From assembly GCA_013399115.1 (NCBI GenBank), contig VXAA01003380.1, forward strand, positions 341,573 to 405,572: a DNA stretch of 64,000 bases. The letters run 5' to 3'. Below, one piece after another: positions 39,401 to 50,970 of the stretch (the stretch's first letter is position 1; every line of letters starts with the position of its first letter). The notes beneath the pieces are model-generated. The model was not told the DNA's origin. It did not search any database and worked only from the letters and a program-made list of their open reading frames with translations. The stretch comes from Anseranas semipalmata (lineage: Eukaryota; Chordata; Aves; Anseriformes; Anseranatidae). The translations under genes and the position numbers were made by a program.

Positions 39401-39532
39401 ATAATACCAAATTTTCTCCAGGCTCAGATTTCAAGTTTGTTCAGTATGATATAGATAACCATTCTCCCTTCCATCCTTGGAGTAATTTTTAATATTATTG
39501 TAAGAAAAGAAAAAAAAAATCTTTGGACTTAC

Positions 39533-39713
39533 TCGGAAGTAGTCACTACAGGCTGCCAGGACTGCCTTATGTGCATGGAATTTCTGCTCTTCAGCAATAA
39601 GGGTGATATCGCAAAGTATGCCATCACTTCTTTGTTGGTTCAGGGCTGCCAGCACAGCATCATTATGGGAGCTCGACTGACAAAGCCTCTGACCTGTCAG
39701 CATTTCCTGAACG
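39533..39713 (-). CDS. KLHL32: KLHL32 coding exon 2 (start of the BTB/POZ domain)
   Basis: A 181-nt exon encoding residues 8-68. The acceptor is CCTTTTCCTCTCAG with the exon starting at 39713; the donor GTAAGT begins at 39532. It enters with the last base of a split Ser codon and ends on a complete Arg codon. The peptide includes MLTGQRLCQ, the linker helix VLAALNQQRSDG and the BTB core strands LCDITLI and FHAHKAVLAACSDYF. The Asp of the CD pair (residue 43) and the HK...SDYF segment (56-67) are hallmarks of BTB-kelch proteins, and the residue string itself identifies KLHL32 rather than another kelch-like member. An internal ATG at 39703-39701 could start a protein lacking the first 11 residues. 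Beyond the donor the open frame continues into intron, which is not coding. Confidence 0.97.
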
Positions 39714-40869
39714 CTGAGAGGAAAAGGGGAAAGATTTTGTCAATAAATGTAGGAAACAAGTAGATTCTATCAGCAATATAGAACAACTTTTTTTAAGCTT
39801 GTTTGATAAATCTTGGAAAGAAAGTCACGAACCCTATCAGGCAAAATCTTTATACAGTATATCCATCACAAGAAAAGCTCAGTGTAACAGTATTATGAAA
39901 CCTGATTATATACTCAGATTTAAAAATCTCAACGGTTCTGATTTTCATTTGCTTCTGGATGTCGGCTGGACTTACAGAATTAACTTAAAATTATTGTAGA
40001 GTTAAACAGAAGAATAAAGCCCTAGGTCAATGGAGTGACAGAAAACAAACTCTAAGTGCCTCAAATTGATGCATTAGTGGAAAGGAGCATGTATGTATGT
40101 AACCAGCCCCACCCAAAGGAAGGAAGACTCTTGGTCTCAGGTGGCCTGCTTAAGTCTGATACTGGATTACTGAAAGTTTTCAGCTGATTTAAGGTCATTC
40201 ACATTTATGAATCCTTTTTTACACTCAAGCCTTCCACCACCTCCAAATATCTCCTTGTATGAATGAAAGACTTCTACGTCAGCCAGCCTAGGACTGTCTG
40301 ATTTCAGCTTCCTTTGAAATCAGACAAGAGGAGAGAGAATACAACTGCAGATGCATTTTTATATGCAAACACAGTCATAAATAAGTACAAACAGAAACAA
40401 ACCAAAAAATCTGCAGAGCCTCTTCAGGACAAAACAATGCAGTTTATCTGAAATCCGCAAGACTTCACCAATTCATATTGCCCGAGAATCTAGATCTTTA
40501 TAGAAGATGAGTTTACAGAGAGTCATTCATGAATAAATCAAAGGGAAGGTATAAAAAAAAGAAAATTGATTACAGGATAAATATGCTCTCATCTTTCCAC
40601 TACAATCATGCAGTTCACTACACACGCAAGCTATGGTGGTAGCTGTATGGCTGCTCCTTTCCCATCAACACTCACTCCTGCACCTTGGTTGGGCTTCTGC
40701 AAACTAATGCATACCTGCTTTGCACACTGTTTGCTCTAATCTAATGTTTTAAAAAGACAAAAGCTAAGATATTATTTCTGGAAGGAGGATGACTAAAATG
40801 GAGTTATACATTACACATACAGGAGAATAACTTGTATCTGAATTTCACCCCTTCTCTAATAGGTTAGAT

Positions 40870-41431
40870 AGAATATCCTGAGTTGGAAGGGACCCACAAG
40901 GATCATCGAGTCCAATTCCTGGCTCCACACAGGACCACCCAAAAACCAGACCATGTGTCTGAGAGCGTTGTCCAAACGCTTCTTAAACTCCGGCAGGCTC
41001 GGTGCTGTGACCACTTCCCTGGGGAGCCTGTTTCAATGCCCGACCACCCTCTCGGTGAAGAACCTTTTCCTAACACCCAGCCTGAACCTGCCCTGTCACA
41101 GCTCCATGCCGTTCCCTCGGGTCTTGTTGTTGTCACCAGAGAGCAGAGATCAGCGCCTGCCCCTCCGCGCCCCTCATGAGGAAGCTGCAGGCCGCCATGA
41201 GGCCTCCCCTCAGTCTCCTCTTCTCTGGGCTGAACAAAGCAAGTCACCCCAGCCGCTCCTCATACATCTTCCCCTCCAGACCCTTCACCATCTTTGTAGC
41301 CCTTCTCTGGACACTCTCCAGTAGTTTCACGTCCTTTTTGTACTGCGGTGCCCAAAACTGCACACAGTACTCGAGGTGAGGCCGCACCAGCGCAGAGTAG
41401 AAGGGACAATCACTTCCCTCAACCAGCTAGC
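40870..41431 (-). mobile_element. CR1 retrotransposon 3' end
   Basis: The 3' terminus is at about 40870 (AGAATATCCTGAGTTGGAAG), then GGGACCCACAAGGATCATCG, which marks the same subfamily as the plus-strand copy at 50.7 kb. Antisense ORF2 tail follows (CTCGGTGAAGAACCTTTTCC, ATGAGGAAGCTGCAGGCCGC, CTTCTCTGGACACTCTCCAG, CAGTACTCGAGGTGAGGCCG). It is 5'-truncated near 41431. It is noticeably GC-rich against its surroundings. Confidence 0.94.
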
Positions 41432-41687
41432 ACATGTGGACATACCCTGCATTCCATAATAATTCATTCAAATGAAACTTTGTCCTCAATTATTCTGTTT
41501 GTGGAACCCCACTGAAATTTTAATGGATAATTATCAAGAAATGTAACTTGTTAAAATAAAAGGGAATTATTTCTAACAGTAATTTCCCTTCTACAATTTC
41601 TATAGTAGAGCACCTGAATGAAACCAAGATGCATTGTTTCTGGCAAGCAATGCTACCAGTTCAACTTGCTGTATTAAAAAAAAAAAA

Positions 41688-41732
41688 NNNNNNNNNNNNN
41701 NNNNNNNNNNNNNNNNNNNNNNNNNNNNNNNN
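41688..41732. other. Assembly gap (45 N) flanked by A-runs
   Basis: N-run between A12 on the left and A5 on the right. It is probably an unresolved poly-A tract. Confidence 0.98.
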
Positions 41733-42183
41733 AAAAATCAAGAGATAAAACTAATAAAACTATATTCTTTCTGCAGTCTTCATCAGCAACTATAAAGAAT
41801 CAGTAACAAAACTGATAGTTAACCATTGACTACAGATTCCCAGAGAACTGCAGAATAGTCTGTGCAACCTTGTTTCCCCCTTCAGTATTAACTGGAAGAA
41901 CTTTTTTTTTCCCCCCCAAGGGAATTGAGAATATAATAAAATTGGAAGATTAACTGTGCAAATACTATAACCCAATTATATCTAGAGATTGTTTATATTT
42001 ATTTCTGTTTTTATTATCCTCCCTTCCGATGTTAACCAACCTCTTCATTCCTCTTGCTTTTCTCACAATCATCCAGAGGTGAACGCCTCTCATTTTGCAG
42101 AGGACTATTTTATTCAGTAGAAAACAGTTTGGAGAGACACGGCACAAGGGTAATTTTTGTGGGGAAATTATATATATAATCCA

Positions 42184-42205
42184 TAAAACCACATGTGTGG
42201 TTTTA
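42184..42205. repeat. Inverted repeat with 10-bp arms and 2-nt spacer
   Basis: TAAAACCACA, spacer TG, TGTGGTTTTA. The arms match perfectly. The core AACCACA resembles a RUNX-type site in both orientations, but no function can be claimed. Confidence 0.8.
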
Positions 42206-43221
42206 AGTTCAACTCAATCCTAATCCTTTCTCAAATTCAATGACTGAAGTTAAAAATCAATTGTCTGTATCCCTTTTGTTAATAATGTCTGAAGAATTAT
42301 ACACATGCAAGGCAATTCAACTGGAATTTATAAATGAAAATGCACTCATTCATTAAACTGATTCATTACATGGCCACATTGTATTGATGCTGTCAGTACT
42401 TAACAGCTACAAAATGCAAGGAATTCCTTATTCTCTCCTGCTGCAGAACCATGGAAGGGAAAAGGGAACAGAAGTGGTTCAATACCCTAGTAATATCAGG
42501 CAGACCTCCAACATCCCAGATCAGCCCAAGAGTGTTAACTCCTCTGCAAAACAGAACAGCGGTTGAAACTACCAGCATATCAGACTAGTGCAAGGTTGTA
42601 CAGAAAAGCAACTAAGTGAATAAATTCTGCTGAGTGTTTTTCTCTGAAATTGTTCCCAGAAATTAATTAAATCATAAATACCAAGTCATTTAAATCATAA
42701 ATATCAAGACAATGGGCAATACAAATAAATGAGAAAGGCTAGACTAGCGAGTATATATGGATGACTAAGACTCTATAAGAAGGAGAGAGACAGAACATGA
42801 GATTCTGGAAGGCTGAACGATCAGTTTGGAGAGAATGCTTGAAACAGTTTCAAAGAACTGGAAGAGTAACGTATGTCCTGAGTATTTGAACACTACAAAC
42901 ATAAAAAATGATCACCAGGCACTAATTCAGCTGCGCAAGTGTAAAACAGCAGTTGCTTCCACAATCAAAAATGCCAAGTATAGACAAGACCATAAACAAG
43001 ATAACACATAAAGAGACTGTGAGACCCAAACCAAGCCCCGGCATGCTTCTCTGCTTTCTTGTTGCCACTTGCCTCTAGCAATCTCTTGTAGATTATAACA
43101 CTGATATGTATTAAATAATGACTAATGAATAAAAATATTAATTTCACATTTTACTAACTGATACTTTGGTAAACACCACACTAAATGTGAACAACTTCCT
43201 ACATGCTACCAAGTACTATAC

Positions 43222-43283
43222 CTCAGGCACCTCTCAGATGGCATTTTTCAGTTTTGCTCTTCTGAATATCAAAGCTTATAATC
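43222..43283 (-). CDS. KLHL32: KLHL32 coding exon 1 (5'UTR plus start codon)
   Basis: A short exon too small to stand out as an ORF. On the minus strand a splice acceptor (TTTCTCTACAG) ends at 43284. The exon then carries 39 nt of 5'UTR (43283-43245), the ATG at 43244-43242 and 23 coding nt reading MPSERCL plus two bases (AG) of the next codon. The donor GT is at 43221-43220 (GTATAG). The split codon AG|C joins to the next exon to give serine, yielding MPSERCLSVQEM, which agrees with the N-terminus I recall for mammalian KLHL32 (I instead of V at one position). The ATG context is AAAAATGCC. The match of sequence, phase and both splice sites makes a chance hit unlikely. It could be skipped in isoforms starting at the in-frame ATG of the next exon. 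Confidence 0.88.
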
Positions 43284-44810
43284 CTGTAGAGAAAGCCGCA
43301 AGCATTCCAGCTAGAGAGAGAGAAAGGAGAGGCACATTAAAATTCAAAGCAGACACAGCCTCAGCCTTAAAGATCAATACTTTGAGATGCAATTCAAAAG
43401 CAACTTTTTTCAATTTTTCTATTGCAGAAAGAATATCATGTGATGCATGTGAAATTTTATTGGCTAGATTGATTATAGCCTGAAAGTGGCCTTTCCTCTG
43501 GTCTTAATTTTAATGGTGGTTAATTTTTCTAAGAAATCGCACCCCACCACCTGAACTTCCTGCACCTGCTGCCCTTGAGGCACGTGTCCTTTCCGCAAAC
43601 TCAGAATCAAGTATTACCTTAACAGGGTAGAAGAGGGGTGAGGGGAAGTGATCTCCCCAAAAAATTTTTAGAATAGGCCAGAAGCATCTACTGCCATTTG
43701 CTTACTTCCCTGAATAATAATCAGCTATGAAAATCTTACATCTCTCACAGAGCAAACTCACAGTCCTCTGTTGGGTCTAAGAAGTTTGCTATTCACCTAA
43801 ACTCATGCTTTGACTATATTAATTTTTCCTAAAGACGCAACTGGGGGGCATAGAGGGGGAAGAGGTTTACTGTGTATACTCCGAAAGGCAGCTTCCACTT
43901 CCCTTATAATGACAACTCTTGATGAACTAGTCAGTGCTTTGACCAAGTACCACCATCAACCTGAATATAAGCAAACCTTCTGGCAAATACTAACAGTAAA
44001 CGTACAGACAGTATGATCAGATTCATAAACTCTATATCTTCCCCAAAGGCAAAAATATTAAAATAACCATATCAATTAATCTATGTTGCTTAATGACTAC
44101 TGGAAAATTGCTTTTACAACAGAAAAGGTAAAGGATGTTGTAACAGAATTATTCCCCCAAGTTGTCAAACCATTACAGATATCACATCGATCTCCCAGTA
44201 CCTGAATAATGTGTGACAACTTCTCCATCTCTCCCGCTTGCCATGTGTGCCCCTGTAAAGTCAGTCATCTATAACAGAAATTTTCTGTCTGCTTTGCAAT
44301 TAAAATGATGCCCTGTTATAGGTGCTATCAGAGGCGTCTACCAAAATCAATACTGGAACACCACAAACACCTTTTTGGAGCGTTACTAATCAAACAAACA
44401 AAGTATAAATAATCCAGTTCTTTGCTTACGTTAATTTGTCCTCAGTTTTGCCCTTTAATCTTATATTGACAGGCAGTTTTATTTGAAAGCCACTACACTG
44501 ACTTCAGAGAGACTCCATAAGAGATGCGTGAAGGAAGAATTAGGCCATTAGCCATTCCCCAGATAATAAACAAGCAACCTGCAAGAAAGGAACATTATCC
44601 TTTCCTATTCCATACAGGAATCCTGTTCCTATTCTCCTGAATTATAATTCTTCATTATACAGACAAAACTGCAGCTCCTACTTGCCAGAGGCACAGTGAT
44701 GTCACCTGCTCCACCGCAGTAGAAGAAACAAGTTATATCATGCAAGAGTTATGAATTTTAGAGGTTGACAACTTTGTTCAGATGGATTTTCTTGAAGACA
44801 GACAGAACAT

Positions 44811-44858
44811 TCGCGAGAATTCCCGCGGATTTCAAGTCCTTACACCGAGCCCCAGACG
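44811..44858. promoter_or_regulatory. CpG cluster with a TCTCGCGA-like core
   Basis: Six CpGs in under 50 bp (TTCGCGAGAATTCCCGCGGA and following) in an otherwise CpG-poor region, 1.5 kb upstream of the KLHL32 coding start. On the minus strand it reads TTCTCGCGAA, close to the TCTCGCGAGA motif known from many vertebrate promoters. A possible promoter remnant or regulatory site; the evidence is slight. Confidence 0.25.
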
Positions 44859-46087
44859 AATAACAGCCACTCAGCTGAGATACAATTGTGTGTTTAGTTA
44901 GGTGTAACATAGTTTTCCTCCACCTCATTCTCAAAAATAGCCTGGGATATGCATCTGCAATATAAAACTACATCCTGAACAGCTGAAGTGTACACAGAAA
45001 TAACTTACTGAAAACAGAGTTGGATGGCAAAATTTTAACTGGTATAACAGGCAGCACAATCGACATACGATATTTCAACTTCAAAATTAGGTATAAAAGA
45101 AAAATAGAGTTTAATACAATAGTTAAAAGAAAGGTATCCTACTTCATCTGCTTATTTAAACCATATTTGGATTATTTGTTGCAACTCGGAGACAATGAAG
45201 TATTTATTACAATACAGTGAAATTTGAGAATGGAAATGTTTTCAGATTTTTCTTCCTTTTCCCTAAAGCCTATATGCTGAGCAAAAGGGGGAGTTCACTG
45301 AGAACTTATGCCAATAATTCAGCTGGATGCTCACCGTTTTGGCATACAGAGCTTCCCAACAACAGATTCACAACATTTCACTCTTATCATCAACTCGGTT
45401 TCTAGTTATACTAAGACAACTCACTCTGTCAGACAAGAGACAGAAAAGCATAATATATTCGGCTAGTGGTCCAGATGCCAGCAACTAACGAAGCAAACTC
45501 ATTTCCTGATCAATGTATCTGCTACTGCATACACCCGTGTGATCTTTGCAATCTTTCAGTGGTGGAAACAGGCTTCTAAATTCAGCCTTTGCATTCACCG
45601 GCACCAAAGGGTTGGTACTGGTAACCCAACAGTTAACTGGACTGCTACACACTAAAGTTTTAACTAGGTCCTTAAATGGCCTAAAGTCCTACGCCCAGAA
45701 CTGCTAATACAGAACTAATAGCCATATCTACTATCCCATCACAACATCCATATAAATGCCAGCATTACCTATACTGCCACACAGAATTCTCCAGCAAAAA
45801 TTCCTTACTCCACCACAGTTGCAAATACGGACATCCAAATCAAAGGTTTGAACTCTGCTATTTGGAGAGAGTGGCCAGAAGCAACTCACCTCAGATATAC
45901 AGAATTCCTTGGACTGTGAACCAATGCATTACAAGCAGAAAACAGAAATACTCATCAGAAGGTGCCTGAACATTCAGCTAAAACAAATGAGAACTTCTAC
46001 AATAATCAAGTCCATCAGAATGTCTGATAAGTGTATCTGCATAAAATATATAATATGTAACATATGAAATATGTAAAATACATATAT

Positions 46088-46103
46088 ACACACACACACA
46101 CAA
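46088..46103. repeat. (CA)n microsatellite in a TA-rich stretch
   Basis: A short run of CA dinucleotides preceded by about 45 bp of ATATGTAA-like sequence. Confidence 0.85.
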
Positions 46104-46901
46104 AACACCTGCATAAGACTAAAGAACACAGCTTATTGGTTTTCTAGCCACAGTCCAAGTCTAAAGCAATCCACCTTGACATCATGTCTGAACAAAATTA
46201 TTTCCTTCAAACACAGGGGAACAGAACCTTATACTTTCTGAATAATAGTAACAATAAAATCAATTCTTCTCTTACAATAATCAAGTTTCAGAATAGGAAA
46301 AATCTCTTTCTGATGCTCTCAAACAGCCTGCTAACATTTTCAAGAGGGCTTTCAGCAAGCTTTGCCAAAAAGCATCTAGGATATGCTGCCTTGGTTTTCC
46401 ACACTGGTGGACTTGTTTTCGTGCCATTCCACGATGAGATCCAGAGGCAGCACCTCAGCTTAACTGGGCGCTTGAGGGTACTAAGTACTTTCCCTCAATT
46501 TCAAAAGCACTACAAGAAATACAGCTCAATAAAATGTTAAAGTTCTCAATAAAAAACACACCAAATTCCAGCAGGCCATCCTCCTTCCTACTCATCGTGG
46601 CACAGTAGAAACAAGCACTCATGTAGTGGTGAACTCCCCTGAAACAAGCAGAGCTCAACTCACTTTTTTATAAACTTGAATGGAAAAGTGGAAAACATTA
46701 ATAGATTTTTCTTCCTCATCATCTCCAATTCGCCAATTTTTGAAGTCAAGATGTGCCCAACAGGCTTGATACTCAGCAACTGCTAGGAAGTCCTACACCA
46801 GCCAGATCCCGGTAAGGCAGAAATTTAAGCTTTCTTTGACCTTTCCAAGAGGTCCTAACTTTCTGCTCTCCCTCCCCCCACCCCCCAAAAAAGTAGTAGA
46901 A

Positions 46902-46980
46902 TTAAAAAAAACAAACCAAAACAAAACAACAACAAAAACAAAAGACAAAAAACAAAAAATAAAAAATAAAAACAGAAAAA
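46902..46980. repeat. A-rich low-complexity tract
   Basis: About 80 bp of A-runs interrupted by C, G or T (CAAAA, TAAAAA units). It may be the decayed tail of a retroposon in plus orientation, but no body is recognisable to its left. Confidence 0.8.
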
Positions 46981-48067
46981 GGGCCAAGACCTGAAGGGAA
47001 TAGTGCTCCTCTTAAAATAGCCAAGGCATACGCTTCAAAGAATTAACAAAACACCCAAATATCTCCCTAAGGAGTTCAATCTTTTGCCTAGACAAATCTA
47101 TCTTTCCTAAATTTTGGCATACGTTCCTTCTCCTCCTAAGTGCCAGCACAATATGCCTCAACATTTTTTATTTTTAAATCAACATTGCATACAGAAGAAT
47201 ACTCTAAAAATATGTAAATCATTTAATCAATAGTGCATCTTTTTCATTTAGAAATGTAGCATTACTTAATGCAGCTAAAAAAAATTTAATCACTGGAAGT
47301 TCTGATGTATGTATTCTTTAAAAAGAAATTCCAACTGTTGTATGGATACACTGTGCCAGGACACTCCTTTGTACCAAGAGATTTTTTTTTCCCCCCCTCC
47401 TGTTTCAGATGGCTGGATCCATCTTTTTATGTAAACTAACTTTCATTGGTACATAAGGAAAGTCTTCGTGTTAGAACGTTTAAAACATACTATTGTTGTT
47501 CTACTTAACTACTTTAAGTAATTAAATTGGTTTAAAAGATTAGTTTATAAATTTAAGGATAAGACTTTCAGTTTAAATGGAAAAACTTTAATTCCACCTA
47601 AATCCTTCTGTTCTAGCAAAATACTCTACTATGATGGAAAGATTAACAAGAAAAATATAGGCCAAACAGAAAACACTCACTAGATCTTAGGTTTGAGATA
47701 CACCCTAAATTTGCCATAAAATGGCTGTTTTTTGTGTGTATTGTTTCCAAGACATTTACTTCTTCCAAGTGTATAACAAAGATTAGTAACCACTGCTGCT
47801 ATTATATTTCGCAACTAATTTTTACTTTGCTTCTTTAGCTTGTTCACATCGTAAAAGAGTACAAAAGTTTTAAATCAGAAAACCTAGCAATGATCCAGTA
47901 AGTGTTGAAAGAATGTAATGGTAATTTGGCGGGGTGTAGGAGGGTCCTGGGGCCCTGTACCCCTGGGTACAGGGGAAAATCTGTAGTTTTCCATGAAAGC
48001 ACAGCACATGTAGGGATTTCAAAGATAAGCAATTCAAAAGAAATCACACTGTCCAAGCAAAAGAAAA

Positions 48068-48385
48068 TCACAGAATCACAGAATCGTTCAGGTTGGAAGA
48101 GACCTCCAAGATCACCTAGTCCAACCTCTGACCTAACTCTAACAAGGCCCACACTAAACCATATCTCTAAGCTCAACATCTAAACATCTTTTAAAGACCT
48201 CCAGGGATGGTGACTCAACCACTTCCCTGGGCAGCCCATTCCAATGCCTAACTACCCTTTCGGTAAAGAAGTTTTTCCTAATATTCAACCTAAACCTCCC
48301 CTGACGCAACTTGAGCCCATTCCCCCTCGTCCTGTCACCAGGCACGTGGGAGAAGAGACCAATCCCTACCTCACTACAGCCTCCT
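48068..48385 (-). mobile_element. CR1 retrotransposon 3' end cut off at a single n
   Basis: The 3' tail AATCACAGAATCACAGAATC is followed by GGTTGGAAGAGACCTCCAAG. The copy aligns without large gaps to the one starting at 2445 and is the same subfamily, with roughly one difference in nine bases by eye. The antisense ORF tail ([18 protein letters not shown] on the minus strand) is intact as far as the CCTCCT string. There the homology stops exactly at the n at 48386, and the next base is unrelated sequence. Confidence 0.94.
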
Positions 48386-48386
48386 N
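48386..48386. other. Single n, probable unsized join
   Basis: The ambiguous base lies precisely where CR1 sequence ends in mid-ORF and non-repeat sequence begins. It is therefore more likely an unsized gap than a simple ambiguous call. Confidence 0.6.
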
Positions 48387-50712
48387 TTTCATCTTAGCCT
48401 TACAATGCATTAAAGTAAAAAGCAGTTTGATGCCCAGGAAATCTTGGAGCGATGTCCCACTCAGCTGCATCGATAGCATATTGTCAGGTTATGCTTCTCT
48501 AATCTAAATTAGCACTGTAGTTCAAGAGTCCAAAAATAAAACGATTTTTTTTAGAATTATATTTATTTATTTAAGCACTGTTTCCTACCTTAATTTAGTT
48601 GACTATAATACTGATTTGGAAATACTATACAAAGCAGTTTATTTCCTAATGGTATTTACTAGCAGAACAAGTGACCTTTTTCAGAAAAAGACCTCGCCTT
48701 CATTTAAGTTGGTTTCATCTTGAGGAACCAATACCACATTCAAGGTTTACAGTGAACACATCCAAGGCATTGACAGAATTTCATTTACACTTTTCCTTAT
48801 AATTTTGTTTTCTTTCTGTATTATTGAGAGATGAATTGCAGGAAAGAAAGTATTCAGATTAATTCTTGAAACTACATGCCAGAGAATAAGAATTAAGGCA
48901 CGGGGCAGGGTGGGGGGAGGTGTTTGAAACCAAAACTGAACTCGCATTTAGTCTAGTTTACCACTGACAGTAATTCAAATGCCACAAAATCCACTATTTT
49001 TTCCCCTAGATAACAAGCTTTTTTTCCCAGCTCATATATCCAATATAACAGAGGGATTTAAGCCGCAATCCAGATCATCAAGGAACTAACTTTGTGCATA
49101 AACAAGCTCTGTATTTTAAGATTCGTATGCCCTGAATGAAACAGGGCACATTACTCTCCTACTCAGGATGCAAATTAATTCATTAATTAACCATACTGGC
49201 ATTCATTTAAGACAGGTGGCACCAGGTTGAGCCCCCACCTGGGTATAGGGGAAAGTAAGGGGACAAACGCCTATCTAGAAGTCAGAAAACTCCCTTTTGA
49301 TGGAACAGTACAGATTTAGCAGACTGTAAAGGACAGTGGCTTCAGCAGTTTACCAAGGAGGATCTTCTTCCACCTGGGTTGGGCTGCTCTTTCCTCCCAG
49401 ACCTCTCGCGGCCCTCTTGGCTGCCTTTGCAGTTCTAGATAGCACACCGTGCTGCTGTGGAGAAGTAAGAATCTGCCCTGAAAACAATCTGCCCTTCCCA
49501 GACATTTGGAAAGACTGAGAAATTGCAATTCAAGGAAATCAAAGTGAGACCCAGGAAGCTACAGTTTCCAGCTTGTCACAGAGTTCAGCTTAAAGCAGTA
49601 TTTAAGAGATACCAAAAGATACGTTCGTAGACAGGAGATTCTCTCTTGCAAAGAAGGCCAGTGTCAGAGGTGCTTTAAAAGACAGGTCTGGCATCTTTTT
49701 CCCACCCTAAAGAAAGGGGTATACCCATGAGAGGTTGCAACACAAAATTTGAGCCAAATATCTTTGCACCACCTCACTGCGATCCACACAGCTATCATAC
49801 ATAAATCTTCATCGCAAACAGAGGTATCCCTGCTCTTCTGATGATGGACATTTGGAGCAACGTACGAGAGCAGACTGCTGAGAACCTTTGGGGATGTCTT
49901 CAAGTGGAATAAAGCTGCTACTGCTTCGCCCCACAAGGCCGCCCCTGTTGCTTCAGACAGACTCACAGAGCAGCAGAAAGATTGGCTTCCCTTTCTGGAA
50001 CGATCTAGGTTCTTCATCTCCTAACAAAGGATGAAGCAAGAAACTTTGGGAACTGTGGAGTCCTTTACACTAGGACCACTCAAGAAGGCTTTCACCTTTC
50101 AGTTTCTCACAAATAGGGTTGCTGATCTTATATTTACCACTTAACCTTACAGAATGGCATTAGTTAAGCATTACTCTGCCTACAAACTTTGATAGAGTGT
50201 GAAAAGCCCTCTAATTTCTCCCCCTTTAATTTTTACTTTGGACTGGGCCACTCATTTATTTCCACACTGCCTAATTTTGATACTGCCTATCAAAAATCTG
50301 TTTCAACTCATCAACCTTAACATTCATTCAAACCAGCTAGCCAAACCCCGGGGATTTAGGTAAACGTAATCTCATTTCACACACGTAGCTTTTGGTTATC
50401 TTCCTAAACAGAGGTTGTCCCACGTCAGTAACCCTTAAAACCTGCTGATTTGTACACTTCCCACTAAACTCTGTTTGTTGTGAGGATTCTTTTGCGTTTA
50501 TGAGCACAGATAATGCATTTTTTCAATTACTAATCTTTCTTTCAGATTCACTTATTAGGATTCTTAATTCTGACTCTCAAATTATGGCAGAAAATGAATC
50601 AACATTACTTTCATTAAATTTGCAACATGCTAAACTAAATTAGATAGAAAATTACGAAAATACACATACACATAAACTAGTTAACAAATGCTCAATAAAG
50701 AATTCCTAAGAG

Positions 50713-50970
50713 AATGGTGTCAAGCTGAGGCAGGGGAGGTTTAGGTTGGACATTAGGAAGAAGTTCTTCACTGAGAGGGTGGTTGCACACTGGAACAGGC
50801 TCCCCAGTGAAGTAGTCACTGCACCAAGCCTGTCTGAATTTAAGAGGCGTTTGGACTGTGCACTTAGTCACATGGTCTAAAATTTTGGGTAGACCTGTGC
50901 AGTGCCAGGAGTTGGACTCGATGATCCTTATGGGTCCCTTCCAACTCGGGATATTCTGTGATTCTGTGAA
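50713..50970 (+). mobile_element. CR1 retrotransposon 3' end
   Basis: Plus orientation, starting near GTCAAGCTGAGGCAGGGGAG and GGACATTAGGAAGAAGTTCT. It continues with the ORF2 tail and 3' region (GAGTTGGACTCGATGATCCT, GGGTCCCTTCCAACTCGGGA) and ends in ATTCTGTGATTCTGTGA at about 50970. About 260 bp, strongly 5'-truncated. Same subfamily as the copy at 40.9 kb but in opposite orientation. Confidence 0.94.

Larger units (their letters stand above)
16941..39532. other. KLHL32 intron between coding exons 3 and 2
   Basis: A 22.6-kb intron. Besides the individually listed CR1 copies, microsatellites and palindromes, it holds an exon-like minus-strand segment at 21653-21775 and a CpG islet at about 21921-22069. 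The remaining stretches (16.9-18.5, 22.2-24.9, 25.1-27.3, 27.5-29.6, 31.8-33.8 and 34.5-39.5 kb) are AT-rich DNA in which I see nothing further. Confidence 0.65.
39714..43221. other. KLHL32 intron between coding exons 2 and 1
   Basis: A 3.5-kb intron containing one CR1 copy, a 45-N gap and a short hairpin at 42184-42205. Otherwise nothing recognisable. Confidence 0.75.
1..43283 (-). other. KLHL32: KLHL32 locus, 5' part of the gene (exons plus introns)
   Basis: Extent of the recognisable KLHL32 transcription unit in this window, read right to left on the minus strand. Four exons join into 411 coding nt (23+181+108+99), or 137 codons without a stop. The protein matches my knowledge of vertebrate KLHL32, a kelch-like protein with BTB, BACK and kelch-repeat domains. 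Kelch-like proteins of this architecture usually act as substrate adaptors for Cullin-3 ubiquitin ligases; the specific substrate of KLHL32 is not known to me. Only the N-terminal tail and most of the BTB fold are encoded here. Exons for the BACK domain and propeller are absent from 1-7335, so the gene continues past the left edge. An acceptor directly upstream of the first coding exon shows that at least one more 5'UTR exon lies to the right, which I could not locate. Confidence 0.93.

Noticed and set aside
40883..41379. Several overlapping frames of about 100-120 codons on both strands
   Set aside because: All lie in the GC-rich CR1 copy and are artefacts of that repeat.
46184..46540. 118-codon plus-strand open frame
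   Set aside because: No recognisable domain, no splice or promoter evidence.
49664..50017. 117-codon minus-strand open frame, with a small KSRDTSVCDEDLCM piece between an AG and a GTGAGG
   Set aside because: The acceptor lacks a pyrimidine tract and the peptide is not recognisable; judged chance.
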